A stretch of 64,000 nt of DNA from JBNAGF01 sp049801055 (lineage in GTDB: Bacteria > Pseudomonadota > Alphaproteobacteria > Rhodobacterales > Rhodobacteraceae): NCBI RefSeq assembly GCF_049801055.1, contig NZ_JBNAGF010000003.1, positions 186,001 through 250,000 of the forward strand. Reading direction: 5' to 3'. Below, piece by piece: positions 42,987 through 53,716 of the stretch (position 1 is its first letter; each line of letters begins with the position of its first letter). Below the pieces are notes generated by a model. It searched no databases and was not told the origin of the DNA. It worked only from the letters and a program-made list of their open reading frames with translations. Made by a program: the position numbers and the translations under genes.

Positions 42987-43018
42987 GTCCCTTCTGGCAG
43001 GCAAACTTGGGGGCAGAC

Positions 43019-43789
43019 ATGCTGGTTGTGATTTCTCCGGCAAAGCGGTTGGATTGGGCAGAACGCACGGGCGACGTGACGCAGCCCGACTTTCCGAATG
43101 ACGCCGTCCGGCTGGCTCGAGCCGCGCGCAATCTGACACTGAAGGATCTGCAGGCCCTGATGAAAATCAGCCCGGACCTTGCGCGCCTGAACCGAGACCG
43201 GTTTCGCGCGTTCGACGACGCTCCGTCCCCTGAGTTAACGCGACCGGCGGCGTTCGCCTTTGCCGGCGACACTTATCTGGGGCTGGAGGCCGCTTCTCTT
43301 GATCCTGAAGAACTGGACTGGGCTCAGAATCACCTGCGGATCCTATCGGGCCTTTACGGGCTTTTGCGACCACTAGATGCGATTCAGCCTTATCGATTGG
43401 AGATGGGCAGCCGACTGAAGACGCGGCGCGGATCATCCTTGTATGACTATTGGGGCGATCGCTTAAGCAAGGCGCTGAACGCACAGGCCCAAGAAACCGG
43501 TGCGACGGTGTTGGTCAACTGTGCGAGCCAAGAGTATTTTGGCGCCGTCAAGCCCGATGCTCTGAAACTCAGCGTGGTTACGCCGGTCTTCATGGAAGAC
43601 AAACCTGGCGGGCCAAAGATCGTGAGCTTCTTTGCCAAGAGAGCGAGGGGCGCAATGGCACGGTATGTGGTGCAGAAAAGATTGACCGATCCCGCAGCGC
43701 TGCTCGATTTCGATACCGGTGGATATGCCTATCGTCCTGATCTGTCCAAACCGGAAGCACCGGTATTCGTTCGGCCTGCGGAAGCCTGA
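43019..43789 (+). CDS. yaaA: Peroxide stress protein YaaA (DUF328)
   Basis: 256 residues from the ATG at 43019; an in-frame TTG four codons upstream is less likely. The start MLVVISPAKRLDW, the central GLYGLLRPLDAIQPYRLEMGSRL and VNCASQEYF are all YaaA signatures. The family binds DNA and lowers intracellular iron/oxidative damage in E. coli. It follows recQ after 32 bases in the same direction, so it may be co-transcribed. Confidence 0.94.
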   Translation: MLVVISPAKRLDWAERTGDVTQPDFPNDAVRLARAARNLTLKDLQALMKISPDLARLNRDRFRAFDDAPSPELTRPAAFAFAGDTYLGLEAASLDPEELDWAQNHLRILSGLYGLLRPLDAIQPYRLEMGSRLKTRRGSSLYDYWGDRLSKALNAQAQETGATVLVNCASQEYFGAVKPDALKLSVVTPVFMEDKPGGPKIVSFFAKRARGAMARYVVQKRLTDPAALLDFDTGGYAYRPDLSKPEAPVFVRPAEA

Positions 43790-43832
43790 GTTACGGCGGC
43801 TATAGTGCGAGCAAAAAAAGGGCCATGTTCGG

Positions 43833-46082
43833 TCAATCGTATAAGATCGGATGCCTCGCATCCTCGGGGCAGTGACTGCGAATCCGGTCAAGGATTTCTG
43901 CCTTTCTGAGTGGTTTCGTCATATAAAAGTCCAACCCGGCCGACAGGATTTCCTCGGCATCGCCGTCCATTGCGTGGGCGGTCAGAGCGATGATCGGAAC
44001 CCGCCGTCCGGTTCCTTGTTCGATTTGGCGGATTTCGGTTGTCGCCTCTTTGCCGTCCATCTGCGGCATCGAAATGTCCATGAAAATGAGATCTGGCCGA
44101 AACTCGGAATACGCACGCAAGGCGTCCACCCCATCATTTGCAAAACGCAGATCGACATCGAGATCCTGCACCATCTTTTGAAACACCAGTTGGTTGGTTC
44201 TGTTGTCCTCTGCAGCAAGGATCCGCATTTTCCGTTCGGCCTGAGGGGCTTGGGGTGAATGCGCCTCGCGTTCATGTGGGGCAGGGGACGGCGTCAGTGG
44301 GTTCACCTCCTCCCGATCCAAATTCTGTGCAACCCTTGCCTGTTCACCCTGCAAGCCGGCCCCCAGTTCTGACAGGCGTGAATAAAGTTCAGCTCTTGGC
44401 AGGGGCTTTTGCAAGACCGCCTGAACGTAACGCCTGCAAGGATCAGTCTGCGCCATCGCCGGGTTCGAAGAATGCAAGACGAACGGAACACTGGCATAGG
44501 GGCCATCGCCAATTGCCTGAGCAAGTTCCAGCCCGTCCATTTCCGGCATGTTGTGATCGCTCAACACAAGATCCACGCTGGATTCCAGCTGTTCGAGCGC
44601 TTCCCGCCCGGAGGAGCAGGATGTCACCCGGATGCCCATCTGCGTCATCTGTTTTTCGAGAATGGCCCGATTGACGGCCAGATCGTCGACGACCAACACA
44701 TGGCGAAGTTTGGATGGCAAAGGTGGCGGCGCTGGCTGCGGCCCATCGGCCAGCGGCAGGGTGACCCGGAACCCAAAGCAAGAACCCTTGTTTTCTTCGC
44801 TCTCCACCCAGACGGAGCCACCCATCATCTCGATAAGCCGCTTGGAAATGGCGAGCCCCAGCCCCGTGCCGTCGAACTGTCGGTTTCGCTCGTTCTCGAC
44901 TTGGTTAAACTCTCCAAAAACGTGATCGATCTTGTCGTCAGGAATGCCAATCCCCGTATCCTCGATAGCAACATGAATTGCGCAGGGACGGGTTTCGGCA
45001 TCAGGCACGCCGGTCACGCGAACCACGACGTGACCTGTATGGGTGAACTTCACGGCATTGCCGATCAAGTTGGTCAGCACTTGACGGATTCGGCCCGGAT
45101 CACCGACAAACCGTGTCGGCAGAAACAGGTCGTAGTCGACCAGCATCGTCAGCCCTTTGTCGCGGACGGTGGGCTGCAATAGCAGTGCGATTTCGTGAAT
45201 GCTGCGCTCCAGATCGAATGGCTCGGGATAAAGTGCAAGCCGGTCAGCCTCGATCTTAGAATAGTCCAGCACATCGTTGATGATCACCAGCAAGGCCTCA
45301 CCCGAGTTTCTGATCGTGTCAACATAGAGGCGCTGATCTTCGTCCAGCTTCGTATCGCCCAAAAGCTCGCTCATTCCGACCACACCATTCATCGGGGTGC
45401 GGATCTCGTGGCTCATGTTTGCGAGAAAGGCGGATTTTGCCCGATTGGCAGCTTCCGCCCGTTCACGAGCCGCATGAATCTGCGCCTCGTAACGAACCGT
45501 CGAAGTGATATTCAGCGCGAGGCTGACCACGTCGCCGCCATGCCCCCTCTGATCGATCAGCTTGACATACTGGTCGTTCCACATCCGGATCACGATCGGC
45601 GCAGGCGTGAGCGACAACCACCTGTCGGTCATCATCGCGCGCCATTCGACCGCAGACATTTCTTCGGTGTTGACGATACCTTCGTCGGTCATCACCTGCA
45701 GAATCCGCATGTAAGAGACGCCGGGCGTTACCTCGTCCAACCCTTCAAAGGCGTTGAGATATGCTGCGTTCGCCCCGATCAACTTGCTGTCGGCGTCAAA
45801 GAAGGCAAAGCCGTCCTGTATGGTTTGGATCGAGTGCCACAATCTGCGTTCCGCGACCTCGATTTTGTGGTTGGCAGCCGAGAGATCCGATTTCACTTTC
45901 TCATTCTCGTCACGAACATTCGCGACCTCGGCCTGAGTGGCGCCTATCTGTTTGGTCAAAGCCAGCGCATGACGACCCAGTTTTCGATTTGCGGAAGACA
46001 ACTCGGCCTGTTTGAGTTCCAGCAATCTCTCAGCCGCAAGACGTGCTCGCCGCTCTTTGGCCAGTTTGTTGACGAGGCTCAT
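43833..46082 (-). CDS. Cytoplasmic hybrid sensor histidine kinase with PAS domain and two receivers
   Basis: 749 residues, no membrane segment. An N-terminal coiled coil (about 1-80) leads to a PAS-like domain (about 82-195, IQDGFAFFDADSKLIGANAAYL), HisKA with His225 (NMSHEIRTPMNG), and an ATPase domain with NLIGNAVKF, EDTGIGIPDD and FDGTGLGL. Receiver 1 (about 465-580) has VVDDLAVN, SDHNMPEMDG and VLQKP; receiver 2 (about 625-740) has AAEDNRTNQ, FMDISMPQMDG and MTKP. Both appear phosphorylatable. There is no output domain. It is divergent from the alpha-2-macroglobulin gene across 137 bases. Confidence 0.93.
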   Translation of the reverse strand: MSLVNKLAKERRARLAAERLLELKQAELSSANRKLGRHALALTKQIGATQAEVANVRDENEKVKSDLSAANHKIEVAERRLWHSIQTIQDGFAFFDADSKLIGANAAYLNAFEGLDEVTPGVSYMRILQVMTDEGIVNTEEMSAVEWRAMMTDRWLSLTPAPIVIRMWNDQYVKLIDQRGHGGDVVSLALNITSTVRYEAQIHAARERAEAANRAKSAFLANMSHEIRTPMNGVVGMSELLGDTKLDEDQRLYVDTIRNSGEALLVIINDVLDYSKIEADRLALYPEPFDLERSIHEIALLLQPTVRDKGLTMLVDYDLFLPTRFVGDPGRIRQVLTNLIGNAVKFTHTGHVVVRVTGVPDAETRPCAIHVAIEDTGIGIPDDKIDHVFGEFNQVENERNRQFDGTGLGLAISKRLIEMMGGSVWVESEENKGSCFGFRVTLPLADGPQPAPPPLPSKLRHVLVVDDLAVNRAILEKQMTQMGIRVTSCSSGREALEQLESSVDLVLSDHNMPEMDGLELAQAIGDGPYASVPFVLHSSNPAMAQTDPCRRYVQAVLQKPLPRAELYSRLSELGAGLQGEQARVAQNLDREEVNPLTPSPAPHEREAHSPQAPQAERKMRILAAEDNRTNQLVFQKMVQDLDVDLRFANDGVDALRAYSEFRPDLIFMDISMPQMDGKEATTEIRQIEQGTGRRVPIIALTAHAMDGDAEEILSAGLDFYMTKPLRKAEILDRIRSHCPEDARHPILYD

Positions 46083-46219
46083 CCACCGGGCTCCTCACGA
46101 CAGTTGGAAGCGCAGCATCGGACAACCCGATGAAGAACTGTTTAAAGGCAGATCCATGCGGGGAATCGTTGCCTAGCCACGGGCTACATGTCACCCTTTG
46201 CCCAATTCCGGAGGCAGGT

Positions 46220-49200
46220 ATGACGCGCATTCTATTCAGCATTTTTGTAATTCTTTTCAGTTCGGTGATGGTGCAGGCACAGGATATCGTCCCGCAGAGC
46301 CGGCTCGTCGGGACTGCGGAAACAGATTTCTACGGTGAAGATCTGGATGCGCTCTTCGATACGGATCTGGACAGCTGTATACGCGCCTGCGCCGCCAATT
46401 CCGCGTGTCGGGCGTTCACGTTCAACAACCGGGCAGGTGCGTGCTTTCCCAAACGGGGGGTCAGCCGGAGGGATGCTTTTGAAGGCGCAGTTTCGGCCGA
46501 GAAAGTGGATATGGACCCCGACAGGTTGCAGGCGGCAAACGCCCGTGTATCCGACCTTGATTTTCTGCGCGATGAAGACCTGAAAGGCGCTCGACACGAA
46601 GCCGATACAATTGGTCTGCGCCATCTTGGCGGTATCTACACGACCGGGCAACTCGTCATCGCATACCGTGAAAGAGCTGCAGCGGGTGATGAATTGGCCG
46701 CGATGGGCTGGGCAGGCGCCGCTGTCGCGGTGTCGGACCGGGCGGATCTCTGGGTCGAATATGCGCGGTCGCTGACAGATCTCGAAAGCAGTGATCGCCA
46801 AAGGCAGAGCGATTTCCGAAACCGGGCGGTTGCGGCCTCGATAAACGGCTATCTTCGTGCGGATGTGCCCGAGACCAGAGCGACCGCGTTGATGGTTCTG
46901 GCTAGCGCTCTGGAGGCGGCGGATCGCGGTCGTGACGCCATCCCTGCACTTAGGTTGGCACAGGCGGTGCAGGGACGCGACGAGATTGCGCAAGCACTGG
47001 ATGCTGCAATTGCCAAATACGGGTTCCGGGTGGTTGAAAACAGTGTCGAAAGTGATACCGCAGCCCCGCGAATTTGTGTGCAGTTCAGCGACCCACTGGT
47101 TCAGGCTGGTGTGGATTATGAACCCTATGTTCAGCTTCCGGAACCGGGTTTGGTGGTGCAGCCCGATGGCAACCAGTTGTGCGTTGACGGCTTAGATCAT
47201 GGTGCGCGCTACCGACTGACTCTGCGCGAAGGGTTGCCGTCAGAATCCGGTGAAGTTTTGCACAAGAGTGTTGAGCTGACCCAATATGTGCGCGACCGGA
47301 CGCCGGACATTCGGTTTCCCGGTCGGGCTTATGTATTGCCGCGCACTGCCGATGCCGCCCTGCCTATTGAAGCGGTAAACCTGTCTCGCGTCGAATTGGT
47401 TCTTCGCCGTGTGAGTGACCGCAATCTGTTGCGCAGCTTTCAGGAAGGGTATTTCGGGCGACCGTTGAATCACTGGGAAGAAGAGAGTTTTTCAACCGAT
47501 ATCGCCGAAGAGATCTGGACAGGGTCTGCCGAACTCCCATCCGAGCTGAACCGGAATATGACCACCCGTCTGCCATTGGGCGAAGCGATTGCTGATCAGC
47601 CGACAGGGATCTACGCGTTGAGCGCCCGGATTCCGGGCGCCGACCCCTACGAACAACCCGGTGCAACGCAGTGGTTCGTCCTGACCGATCTGGGGCTGTC
47701 GACACTGTCGGGAAGCAACGGTTTGCATGTTTCGGTGCGCAGTCTGGCCGATGCATCGGCGCGGGAAGGGGTTACGGTCCGGCTGATTTCTCGTGCCAAC
47801 GCCATACTGGCAGAAACGCAGACGGGCGAAGACGGTTGGGCGGTGTTTGCTCCGGGGCTGACCCGCGGTTCCGATGGATCGGCTCCAGCATTGATAACGG
47901 TCGAGGACGGTGATCTGGACTTTGCCTTTCTTGCCCTCACGGATCCCGCTTTCGACCTGTCTGATCGCGGGGTTGAAGGGCGCGCGCCGGCCGGACCCGT
48001 AGATGTGTTTCTGGCAACAGATCGCGGCGCATATCGGGCAGGCGAAACCATCCATGTCACGGCACTGGCACGGGACAGCGATGCGCAGGCAATAAGGGGT
48101 CTGCCACTGATGGCGGTACTAAAGCGCCCGGACGGGGTGGAGTATCAGCGCAAGCTTGGCGGAAGCGCTCAGGCGGGGGGACATGTCTTCTCGATGGCGA
48201 CCGGACAGGACGTTCCTCGCGGGACGTGGAGATTGGAAATCCTCGGGGACCCTAAGGGGCCGGTCCTTGCCAGTCAGACCGTTCTTGTGGAGGACTTCCT
48301 GCCCGAACGGATCGATTTCGACCTCGCTGTTCCGGATGCCCCTTTGCGTCCCGGGGACAGCCCGGTTCTCAGTATCGACGCAAGATATCTCTTTGGCGCG
48401 CCGGGTTCGGATCTCAGTATTGACGGTCAGGTGCGGCTGACGGCAACCAGTGAACTTGCGGAATGGCCCGGTTACCACTTTGGTCGTTATGATACTCGGT
48501 CACCGGCGCAGGCAAGTTATTTTGGCGACGAGCGCACCGATCCCGATGGACGCGCCGCCGTTTCCATTGAAATTCCACCAACTGACAGCGTTGGGCAGCC
48601 GTTGCAGGCCGAGATTATCGCCCGCCTCGCAGACGGTTCTGCCAGGCCTGTGGAGCGACGCGTAACGGTCTCGGTTCGTCCGGATACCTCTGTCATAGGT
48701 ATAAAGCCTCTGTTTGACGACGTCGTCAGTGAAGGCAGCGAAGCACGGTTTGAGGTGATTGCGTTATCTCCCGATCTGACCCCGGTTCCAATGCAGGTCC
48801 GCTGGACTCTGAACCGGGTCGAAACCCACTATCAGTGGTATCAGCTGTACGGAAACTGGAACTGGGAACCCGTGACACGGCGCACGCGAATTGCGACCGG
48901 AGAAGCCGGGCTGGACAATGAGCCTTTGATAGTTTCGCATCCTGTCGACTGGGGGCACTATGAGCTTGTCGTCGAGCGAACCGGCGGCAGCTACACTGCG
49001 GCGTCTCGAGACTTTTATGCCGGTTGGCATGTCACGGCAGACGCAAGTTCGACACCGGACCGGCTGGAGATTTCGCTGGACAGGGAAAGTTACGCGCCGG
49101 GGGATACCGCGATGCTGCGTGTTGTCCCCAGAACTGCCGGAACCGCACAGGTGACCGTGCTCTCCGACAAGGTCATCTCGCGGCAGGCTGTCAAAGTTCC

Positions 49201-51643
49201 TGCAGGAGAAAGCACAATTCCCGTTCCGGTGACACAGGAATGGGGCACCGGTGCTTACGTGACTGTTTCGCACCTGCGCGCAATGGACCCGGCGGCAGGA
49301 CAGCTCCCGACACGGTCGCTTGGACTGGCGCATGCCTATATTGACCCGGAAGAAAAAGCGCTGAGCGTGGCTATCGAAGTGCCGGATCAATCCGAGCCGC
49401 GCCAAACCGTTCGTGCGAAGGTAACGGCAACCGGGGGCGTGCCGGGTGATCAGGTTTGGCTCACTCTGGCCGCGGTCGATGTCGGTATTCTCAACCTCAC
49501 CGGTTTCGAAAGCCCTGATCCACAAGCGCACTATTTTGGACAACGCCGTTTGGGGGTCGAGATCCGTGACATGTACGGGAGGCTGATTGATGGCATGAAC
49601 GGAGCGCTGGGAACCGTGCGTTCCGGCGGTGACGCCAACGCTGGAATGCGCATGCAATCCCCGCCGCCGCAGCAGGAATTGATGGCCCGGTTTTCAGGTC
49701 CGGTCGAGCTGGGGCCAGAAGGTGAGGCTTTGATCGATTTCGATCTGCCAAGTTTCAATGGCTCGGTGCGACTGATGGCTGTCGCATGGTCGCAATCCGG
49801 GGTGGGGCAAGCCGAAGCCGAGATGATCGTGCGCGACCCGATTGTGGTCACCGCAACGGCCCCTCGTTTTCTCGCCCCCGGTGATCAAAGTCGTATCCTG
49901 CTCGAAGTCGTTCATGCAGATGGGCCGGAAGGTCAGGTGCATCTCGAAATTACAGGCGGCGATGGGCTGACAATCGGTGAAGCGCCGGGCCCTTTCCAGT
50001 TGGCTGCCGGTCGAAAAGAACGGTTTGAAATACCGGTGACAGCCACCGCAACGGGCGATCCGGCAATCAGCATTGCCCTGACCACACCAGATGGGCGTGA
50101 ACTGACGCAGAACCTGATCGTACCGGTCCGGGCCAACGACCCGGCGGTTGCAAGAACTCGGCGTTTTGAACTTGGAGCGCAGGACAGCTTTACCCTGACC
50201 GACGATGTTTTCTCTGGTCTGCGTGCGGGCACTGGACGGGCAATCGTGTCTGCCGGACCACTGGCCAAGTTCGACGTGCCGGGATTGCTCGCAACGCTTG
50301 ACCGCTACCCTTATGGGTGCACCGAGCAGGTCACGTCGCAGGCCTTGCCATTGCTCTACCTGTCATCCGTAGCGCAGGCCGCCGGGTTGGGTGATGGCCC
50401 TGCAGTCAACGAACGTATCTCAATGGCAATCTCGCGGGTTCTGGCGCGCCAAGCTGCAAACGGGGCCTTTGGTCTCTGGCGTGCGGAAAGCGGCGATTTC
50501 TGGCTTGATGCCTATGTCAGCGATTTTCTGTCACGAGCCCGTGCCCAAGGGCATCCGGTGCCCGACCGGGCTTTTGCGCTGGCAATGGACAACCTACGCA
50601 ACCGGGTAAACTATGCGCCTGATTTCGATCAGGGCGGAGAGGACATCGCCTATGCGCTGATGGTACTGGCCCGAGAAGGCGCGGCCGCCATCGGTGATCT
50701 GCGCTATTACGCGGACGTAAAGGGCGAAGCCTTCACAACTTCCCTGTCTGCCGCGCAAATGGGGGCTGCATTGGCTGCATACGGCGATCAGACACGCGCG
50801 GACCTCATGTTTGCCCGGGCGGCTCGGATGGTCGCCACTCCGGAGCGGGAAGGCCCTTATTGGCGCGCCGACTATGGCACCGGGTTGCGGGATCGCGCCG
50901 GGCTGTTGGCCCTGGCGTCAGAGGCCGGCAGTGCTGTCATCGACAAGGCCGTGCTGACCGACAGCATCACGACGAATGACACCCTTTCGACCCAGGAAGC
51001 CAGCTGGACCTTGCTTGCCGCGCAAGCGCTTGTGTCCAATCCGGAAAGCAGCGGCCTGCTTGTGGACGGGGTAGCTGTCGACGGGCCATTTGTCCGGCTC
51101 TTGTCTGACGATAATCCTGTAGCGGATCAAGACATCACAACGGCTGACGGTCAGGTCACGAATATTACCCTGACAACGATTGGAGTGCCGGAAAGCCTAC
51201 CCGGGGCCGGCGGGGTCGGTTACGCCATTGCCCGCCGTTATCTTTCGATGGACGGGGAACTGCTGGGCGATGCACCGCTGCGCGTGGGCGACCGGTTTGT
51301 GACTATGATCGAGATCCGGCCCTTTGAGCTCTCGGGTGCGCGATTGATGATCAATGACCCATTGCCCGCAGGAATTGAGATCGACAATCCGGCCCTGTTG
51401 CGCTCGGGCGATGTTGCGGCGCTGGACTGGCTGAACCTGTCCGAAGCAACGCATACTGAATTTCGGTCCGACCGGTTTCTTGCCGCTGTTGATCACAGTG
51501 GCAGAGACACCATCACGCTTGCCTATGTCGCCCGGGCGGTCAGTCCCGGAGAGTTCCATCACCCGGCTGCTTCAGTCGAAGACATGTACCGTCCGCGCTA
51601 CCGGGCGCGCACTGACACCGGTCGGGTTGTCATCACGCCATGA
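46220..51643 (+). CDS. Bacterial alpha-2-macroglobulin family protein with N-terminal PAN domain
   Basis: 1807 residues from the ATG at 46220 (MTRILFSIFVILFSSVMVQAQD), with a signal peptide that lacks a lipobox Cys, unlike E. coli YfhM. A Cys-rich PAN/Apple domain (about 50-85, CIRACAANSACRAFTFNNRAGAC) precedes the macroglobulin domains. The thioester motif CTEQ is at Cys1367 in YPYGCTEQVTSQ, followed by the all-helical thioester domain (NERISMAISRVLARQAANGAFG). Such proteins trap attacking proteases in the periplasm. The pbpC start overlaps its stop (ATGA), the classical A2M-PbpC pairing. Confidence 0.95.
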   Translation: MTRILFSIFVILFSSVMVQAQDIVPQSRLVGTAETDFYGEDLDALFDTDLDSCIRACAANSACRAFTFNNRAGACFPKRGVSRRDAFEGAVSAEKVDMDPDRLQAANARVSDLDFLRDEDLKGARHEADTIGLRHLGGIYTTGQLVIAYRERAAAGDELAAMGWAGAAVAVSDRADLWVEYARSLTDLESSDRQRQSDFRNRAVAASINGYLRADVPETRATALMVLASALEAADRGRDAIPALRLAQAVQGRDEIAQALDAAIAKYGFRVVENSVESDTAAPRICVQFSDPLVQAGVDYEPYVQLPEPGLVVQPDGNQLCVDGLDHGARYRLTLREGLPSESGEVLHKSVELTQYVRDRTPDIRFPGRAYVLPRTADAALPIEAVNLSRVELVLRRVSDRNLLRSFQEGYFGRPLNHWEEESFSTDIAEEIWTGSAELPSELNRNMTTRLPLGEAIADQPTGIYALSARIPGADPYEQPGATQWFVLTDLGLSTLSGSNGLHVSVRSLADASAREGVTVRLISRANAILAETQTGEDGWAVFAPGLTRGSDGSAPALITVEDGDLDFAFLALTDPAFDLSDRGVEGRAPAGPVDVFLATDRGAYRAGETIHVTALARDSDAQAIRGLPLMAVLKRPDGVEYQRKLGGSAQAGGHVFSMATGQDVPRGTWRLEILGDPKGPVLASQTVLVEDFLPERIDFDLAVPDAPLRPGDSPVLSIDARYLFGAPGSDLSIDGQVRLTATSELAEWPGYHFGRYDTRSPAQASYFGDERTDPDGRAAVSIEIPPTDSVGQPLQAEIIARLADGSARPVERRVTVSVRPDTSVIGIKPLFDDVVSEGSEARFEVIALSPDLTPVPMQVRWTLNRVETHYQWYQLYGNWNWEPVTRRTRIATGEAGLDNEPLIVSHPVDWGHYELVVERTGGSYTAASRDFYAGWHVTADASSTPDRLEISLDRESYAPGDTAMLRVVPRTAGTAQVTVLSDKVISRQAVKVPAGESTIPVPVTQEWGTGAYVTVSHLRAMDPAAGQLPTRSLGLAHAYIDPEEKALSVAIEVPDQSEPRQTVRAKVTATGGVPGDQVWLTLAAVDVGILNLTGFESPDPQAHYFGQRRLGVEIRDMYGRLIDGMNGALGTVRSGGDANAGMRMQSPPPQQELMARFSGPVELGPEGEALIDFDLPSFNGSVRLMAVAWSQSGVGQAEAEMIVRDPIVVTATAPRFLAPGDQSRILLEVVHADGPEGQVHLEITGGDGLTIGEAPGPFQLAAGRKERFEIPVTATATGDPAISIALTTPDGRELTQNLIVPVRANDPAVARTRRFELGAQDSFTLTDDVFSGLRAGTGRAIVSAGPLAKFDVPGLLATLDRYPYGCTEQVTSQALPLLYLSSVAQAAGLGDGPAVNERISMAISRVLARQAANGAFGLWRAESGDFWLDAYVSDFLSRARAQGHPVPDRAFALAMDNLRNRVNYAPDFDQGGEDIAYALMVLAREGAAAIGDLRYYADVKGEAFTTSLSAAQMGAALAAYGDQTRADLMFARAARMVATPEREGPYWRADYGTGLRDRAGLLALASEAGSAVIDKAVLTDSITTNDTLSTQEASWTLLAAQALVSNPESSGLLVDGVAVDGPFVRLLSDDNPVADQDITTADGQVTNITLTTIGVPESLPGAGGVGYAIARRYLSMDGELLGDAPLRVGDRFVTMIEIRPFELSGARLMINDPLPAGIEIDNPALLRSGDVAALDWLNLSEATHTEFRSDRFLAAVDHSGRDTITLAYVARAVSPGEFHHPAASVEDMYRPRYRARTDTGRVVITP

Positions 51644-53673
51644 GGGGTCGTGGCCTGATCCTGCTGGCTGCGGTGCTCTTTGTCGGAGCGGCAGCGCGCG
51701 ATGGGGTGGATGACTGGGTTGCATCTACGGTTTTGCCGCCGGTCTTGTCCGAAACCTCGGTTGAGGTCAGGGATCGGAACGGAGATCTGCTGCGCGCCTA
51801 TCAGGTTGATAGCGGTCTCTGGCGGCTGGCTCCGGACGATGTTGATCCCGAATTTGTGGAAATGCTGCTTCGCTACGAAGACAAAAGGTTCCGGTCGCAC
51901 CCCGGTGTTGACCCGCTGGCTATGCTGCGGGCCACTGCTCAGACGATTTGGAACGGGCGCGTGGTTTCTGGCGGGTCGACGTTGACGATGCAAGTCGCGC
52001 GTCTACTTGAGGACGGCACGACAGGGCGTCTGCATGGCAAGATCCGGCAAATTCGGGTGGCGCTGGCACTGGAACAACAACTGAGCAAAGAACAGATCCT
52101 CAGGCTGTATCTGACACACGCACCTTATGGTGGAAATCTTGAGGGAATTCGTGCCGCTTCTCTGGCATGGTTCGGCAAGGAACCCCGCCGCCTGACGCCG
52201 GCGCAGTCGGCGCTGCTGGTGGCGTTGCCGCAGTCACCAAATGCAAGACGGCCGGACCGCAACCCGGTTATCGCGCGCGCCGCCCGGGACAGAGTCCTGC
52301 AGCGATTGGAACAGGCGGGCCGGATCAGCGCAGATAATCTCTCCGCTGCGCTGCGCGAACCTGTTCCGGCCCGTTTGCGGGCTTTCCCGCAGCTTGCCGC
52401 GCATGCCGCTGACCGTGTCCGGTCTGAAAATCCCGAGGTGCTGCGGCACGACCTGACCCTTGATGCCGGGCTGCAGGCCCGTCTGCAACCGGTGGCCGCT
52501 CGCGCCGCTTCGACCGCCGGAAGTCGTGTGTCGACAGCGATTCTGGTGGCGGACCATCGCAGCGGAGAAATCCTTGCCTCGATCGGCTCGCCCGGATTGC
52601 ATGCGCAAGACCGACAGGGTCATGTGGATATGACCCGCGCTCTGCGGTCGCCGGGTTCAACGCTGAAGCCCTTGGTCTATGGATTGGCGTTCGACCGGGG
52701 GCTTGCCCACCCTGAAACCCTGATTCTGGACGGGCCGGTCGATTTCGACGGCTACCGTCCGATCAATTTCGACAGACAGTATCGAGGTGATGTCAGGCTT
52801 CGCGAAGCGTTGCAGATGTCATTGAATATCCCGGTGGTAAAGCTGTTGCAGGAAATAGGGCCGCCCCGATTGCTGGCAGCACTGCAAACTGGGGGTGCCG
52901 CGCCCCGGTTGCCGGGAGGGCGGCCAGGTTTGGCGATTGCTCTGGGCGGAATCGGTATGAGCTTGCGTGACCTGGTGCAAATTTATGCCGGGTTGGCTGC
53001 AGGCGGCCAGGGTGCTGTTCTTCGCGATCGGTCAGCGGGCCAGAAAGAGATGACCGGGCGGGTTCTTTCGCAAACCGCCGCTTGGCAGATCTCGGATATC
53101 CTGTCGGGGCTGGCTCCGCCCGTTGGCGGAGTGACCGGTCGCATCGCATACAAGACCGGAACCTCCTATGGGCATCGTGATGCCTGGGCCGTTGGGTTCG
53201 ACGGGGCCCATGTCGTCGGAGTGTGGCTCGGGCGCCCTGATGGCACCCCAGTGCCGGGCGCATTCGGCGGTGATCTGGCCGCACCGATCCTGTTCGAGGT
53301 GTTCGGGTATGTGGCGCCGGATCCGACCCCACTGCCGCCTCCGCCTCCGGAAACACTCATTCTGGGATCGGCGGAGTTGCCAGAGCCCCTGCAGCGGTTT
53401 CGCCCGCGCTCGTCGGCTTTTGCCGATGATGTCTTAGCTCCGGATCTGATTTTTCCGCCGGATGGGGCTTTGTTGCGAACTGGCGACGGACTGCTGACAT
53501 TGAAGTTGCGAGGTGGAACCGCGCCCTTTACGGTCCTTGCTGATGGAATGCCTGTTGCCAGCGGAATCCGGCAGCGCGAGTTCGACATACCGGCACCGGG
53601 ACCGGGGTTTGCGTCTCTCGTGGTGTTGGACAGCCACGGAGGCAGCGACCGGGTAAAGGTGCGGATAGACTGA
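51640..53673 (+). CDS. pbpC: Penicillin-binding protein 1C
   Basis: 677 residues, bifunctional class A PBP. One N-terminal membrane anchor (about 5-20) is followed by the GT51 glycosyltransferase with Glu80 (RYEDKRFRSHPGVD) and GGSTLTMQVARLLE. The transpeptidase has SxxK at Ser340 (GSTLKP), SxN in SLNIPVV and KTG in YKTGTSYGHRDAW. A C-terminal BiPBP_C beta domain follows (LRGGTAPFTVLADG). It repairs or extends murein, and its gene is translationally coupled to the alpha-2-macroglobulin gene. Confidence 0.96.
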   Translation: MRGRGLILLAAVLFVGAAARDGVDDWVASTVLPPVLSETSVEVRDRNGDLLRAYQVDSGLWRLAPDDVDPEFVEMLLRYEDKRFRSHPGVDPLAMLRATAQTIWNGRVVSGGSTLTMQVARLLEDGTTGRLHGKIRQIRVALALEQQLSKEQILRLYLTHAPYGGNLEGIRAASLAWFGKEPRRLTPAQSALLVALPQSPNARRPDRNPVIARAARDRVLQRLEQAGRISADNLSAALREPVPARLRAFPQLAAHAADRVRSENPEVLRHDLTLDAGLQARLQPVAARAASTAGSRVSTAILVADHRSGEILASIGSPGLHAQDRQGHVDMTRALRSPGSTLKPLVYGLAFDRGLAHPETLILDGPVDFDGYRPINFDRQYRGDVRLREALQMSLNIPVVKLLQEIGPPRLLAALQTGGAAPRLPGGRPGLAIALGGIGMSLRDLVQIYAGLAAGGQGAVLRDRSAGQKEMTGRVLSQTAAWQISDILSGLAPPVGGVTGRIAYKTGTSYGHRDAWAVGFDGAHVVGVWLGRPDGTPVPGAFGGDLAAPILFEVFGYVAPDPTPLPPPPPETLILGSAELPEPLQRFRPRSSAFADDVLAPDLIFPPDGALLRTGDGLLTLKLRGGTAPFTVLADGMPVASGIRQREFDIPAPGPGFASLVVLDSHGGSDRVKVRID

Positions 53674-53716
53674 ACCAGTTGGTCCGCCCGCATTTGCCTT
53701 CTCAGCAAGATTTTGG

